Shown piece by piece: positions 6,061 to 7,958 of a DNA stretch of 7,958 nt. This DNA comes from CAIOSQ01 sp044359885 (GTDB lineage: Bacteria; Pseudomonadota; Alphaproteobacteria; CACIAM-22H2), in assembly GCA_044359885.1 (NCBI GenBank), contig JBIKLI010000205.1, positions 1 through 7,958 on the forward strand, given 5' to 3'. A model generated the notes under the pieces. That model was not told the DNA's origin. It made no database searches and worked only from the letters and a program-made list of their open reading frames with translations. The first letter of the stretch is position 1, and each line of letters starts with the position of its first letter. A program made the translations under genes and the position numbers.

Positions 6061-7958
6061 TCAGACGACGACGTTGACGATGCGGTTGGGGACGACGATG
6101 ACCTTGCGGGGCGGCTTGCCGGCCATCGCGGCGAGCACGTTGGGCGCCGACAGGGCGGCGGCGCGCGCGGCGTCCTCGGCGGCGTCGCGCGGCAGCTCGA
6201 CGGTGGCGCGCAGCTTGCCGTTGACCTGGACGGCGATCTTGACCGTGTCGTCGATCAGAAGGGCCGGATCCGGCTGCGGCCAGGCGCGGGTCGCGAGCAG
6301 GTCCTCGCCGCCCAGCGCGACCCACATCTCCTCGGCCAGATGCGGGCACATCGGCGCCACCAGATGGCAGAGCGCGCGCAGGCCCTCGCCCAGGACCCAG
6401 GCTTCGCCCTCGCCCTTGCCGTCGAGCGCCTCCAGCGCGTTGGAAAGCGTGCGCACCTGCGCCACGGCGACGTTGAAGCGCAGCGCCTCGACCTGCTCGG
6501 TGACCGCGGCGATCGCCTTGTGGGTCGCGCGCCGGACGGCATCCGCGGCCGGTGACAGCGTCGCGGGGCGCGGCGCGTCCGGCGGCGGCAGCGCCACCGG
6601 CGGCTCGCTGGCGAGGCGATAGAGCCGGTTGATGTAGCGCCATGCGCCCTCGACGCCGGCTTCCGTCCATTCGAGATCGCGCTCGGGCGGCGAGTCGGAC
6701 AGCATGAAGAGCCGCGCAGTGTCCGCGCCATAGCTGGCGATGATGTCCGCCGGCGGCACGACGTTCTTCTTCGACTTCGACATGATCTCGCTGCGGCCGA
6801 CCAGCACCTTCGCGCCGGTCGTCGCGTGCACGGCGGTGCCGTCGGGGTTCTTGCGGACCTCCTCGGGGTAGAGCCAGGACCCGTCCTCGGCCTTGTAGCT
6901 CTCGTGCAGGACCATGCCCTGGGTGAACAGCCCGGCGAAGGGTTCGTCCAGCTTCACATGGCCCGAGGCGCGCATGGCGCGGGTGAAGAAGCGGGAATAG
7001 AGCAGGTGCAGGATCGCGTGCTCGACGCCGCCGATGTACTGGTCGACGGGCAGCCAGCGATCCACGGCCGCGCCCGTCACCGGCTCGTCCGCCCGCGGGC
7101 TGCAGAAACGCGCGTAGTACCAGGACGAATCGACGAAAGTGTCGAAGGTGTCGGTCTCGCGCCGCGCGGGCTTGCCGCAGGACGGGCAGGCGACATGCTT
7201 CCAGGTGGGGTGGTGGTCGAGCGGGTTGCCCGGGCGATCGAAGCTGACGTCGTCGGGCAGCTTCACCGGCAGATCCGCCTCGGGCACCGGCACGGTGCCG
7301 CAGCTGGTGCAATGGATCACCGGGATCGGGCATCCCCAGTAGCGCTGGCGGCTGACCAGCCAGTCGCGCAGGCGATACTGGGTCGTGCCGCGTCCGGCGC
7401 CGAGCTCTTCCAGCCGCGCGATCACGCGCGCCTTGGCGGACGGCACGTCGAGCCCGTCGAGGAATTGCGAGTTCATCAGCGTGCCGTCGCCGACATAGGC
7501 GGTCGTGCCGACCTTGAACGACGCCGCGTCCTGGTCGTTCGGCTTCACCACCTCGATCACAGGCAGACCATATTTGCGCACGAAATCCAGGTCGCGCTGG
7601 TCATGCGCCGGGCAGCCGAAGATGGCGCCGGTGCCGTAGTCCATGAGGATGAAATTGGCGATCCATACCGGCACCGTGCGGCCGGGCACCAGCGGGTGCT
7701 CGGCGAGGAGACCGGTGTCGTGGCCGATCTTCTCCGCCGCCTCGATCGCGGCCTCCGAGGTCCCGGCGCGGTCGCATTCGGCGACGAAGGCGGCGACCCT
7801 GGGATCGCGCGCGGCAAGCTCGTCGACCAGCGGATGGTGCGGCGACAGCGCCACGAAGGAGGCGCCGAACAGCGTGTCGGGGCGCGTGGTGAAGATCTCG
7901 AGCGGCTTGTCGCGCCCGGCGATCGTCCAGTTCACGTAGGCGCCCTGCGACTTGCCGA
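6061..7958 (-). CDS. leuS: Leucyl-tRNA synthetase, C-terminal 631 residues (cut by window edge)
   Basis: This is a class I aminoacyl-tRNA synthetase that attaches leucine to tRNA-Leu in the cytoplasm. The frame is open through the right edge (GKSQGAYVNWT precedes the GTG at 7935, an internal Val codon), so the N-terminus and the HIGH motif lie outside. Visible in order are several blocks. The CP1 editing domain has the threonine-rich TTRPDTLFGASF and YGTGAIFGCPAHDQRD, whose HDQRD carries the conserved editing aspartate. Next come RLRDWLVSRQRYWGCPIPV, a zinc-binding insert with two CxxC pairs (CTSC about 7312-7301, CPSC about 7188-7177), and FVDSSWYYARF. The KMSKS loop appears here as IMSKSKKN (6786-6763). 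The anticodon-binding helical domain follows, and the C-terminal domain ends VNGKLRATV...VIVVPNRIVNVVV, a standard ending. Length and order agree with a normal enzyme of roughly 860 residues. It is probably the first or second gene of the operon that continues into the glycosylation pair. Confidence 0.97.
   Translation of the reverse strand, partial: GKSQGAYVNWTIAGRDKPLEIFTTRPDTLFGASFVALSPHHPLVDELAARDPRVAAFVAECDRAGTSEAAIEAAEKIGHDTGLLAEHPLVPGRTVPVWIANFILMDYGTGAIFGCPAHDQRDLDFVRKYGLPVIEVVKPNDQDAASFKVGTTAYVGDGTLMNSQFLDGLDVPSAKARVIARLEELGAGRGTTQYRLRDWLVSRQRYWGCPIPVIHCTSCGTVPVPEADLPVKLPDDVSFDRPGNPLDHHPTWKHVACPSCGKPARRETDTFDTFVDSSWYYARFCSPRADEPVTGAAVDRWLPVDQYIGGVEHAILHLLYSRFFTRAMRASGHVKLDEPFAGLFTQGMVLHESYKAEDGSWLYPEEVRKNPDGTAVHATTGAKVLVGRSEIMSKSKKNVVPPADIIASYGADTARLFMLSDSPPERDLEWTEAGVEGAWRYINRLYRLASEPPVALPPPDAPRPATLSPAADAVRRATHKAIAAVTEQVEALRFNVAVAQVRTLSNALEALDGKGEGEAWVLGEGLRALCHLVAPMCPHLAEEMWVALGGEDLLATRAWPQPDPALLIDDTVKIAVQVNGKLRATVELPRDAAEDAARAAALSAPNVLAAMAGKPPRKVIVVPNRIVNVVV

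Overview
The window is a very G+C-rich stretch in which every gene I can support lies on the minus strand, so transcription runs from high to low coordinates. Protein content suggests an alphaproteobacterium, most likely Rhodospirillales-like. The evidence is a DUF3576 lipoprotein (a family I know from alphaproteobacteria), a LeuRS and HolA of alphaproteobacterial style, and an FkbM-type/GT41 glycosylation pair next to an outer-membrane porin. This taxonomic call is inference; no rRNA is present.

Layout in transcription order: (1) leuS, 3' part only, entering at the right edge and ending at 6061. (2) After 21 bp, a 218-codon ORF (6039-5383). It begins as an FkbM-family SAM methyltransferase, loses the whole catalytic core just after motif I, and continues in frame into what looks like the family's helical C-terminal tail. 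(3) Overlapping it by 4 bp (ATGA), an intact 707-residue TPR plus GT41 (SPINDLY/OGT-type) glycosyltransferase (5386-3263). (4) After 94 bp, holA, the DNA polymerase III delta subunit (3168-2119). (5) A small lipoprotein of unknown function (2066-1575). (6) A DUF3576 lipoprotein (1497-976). (7) The 5' two-thirds or so of an outer-membrane porin (860 to the left edge). Its Shine-Dalgarno lies inside a 32-bp near-perfect palindrome.

The main story is locus architecture. leuS-lptE-holA is a widely conserved order in Proteobacteria, and in Rhodospirillales a DUF3576 gene often precedes leuS. Here lptE is absent from its usual slot and a protein-glycosylation pair sits there instead, with DUF3576 displaced to the far side of holA. 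The methyltransferase half of that pair appears catalytically dead, yet it keeps its frame and its overlap with the glycosyltransferase. The lower third of the window is an envelope module: two lipoproteins and a porin.

There are no tRNA or rRNA genes, CRISPR arrays, insertion sequences or convincing intrinsic terminators. No gene-free stretch exceeds about 120 bp.
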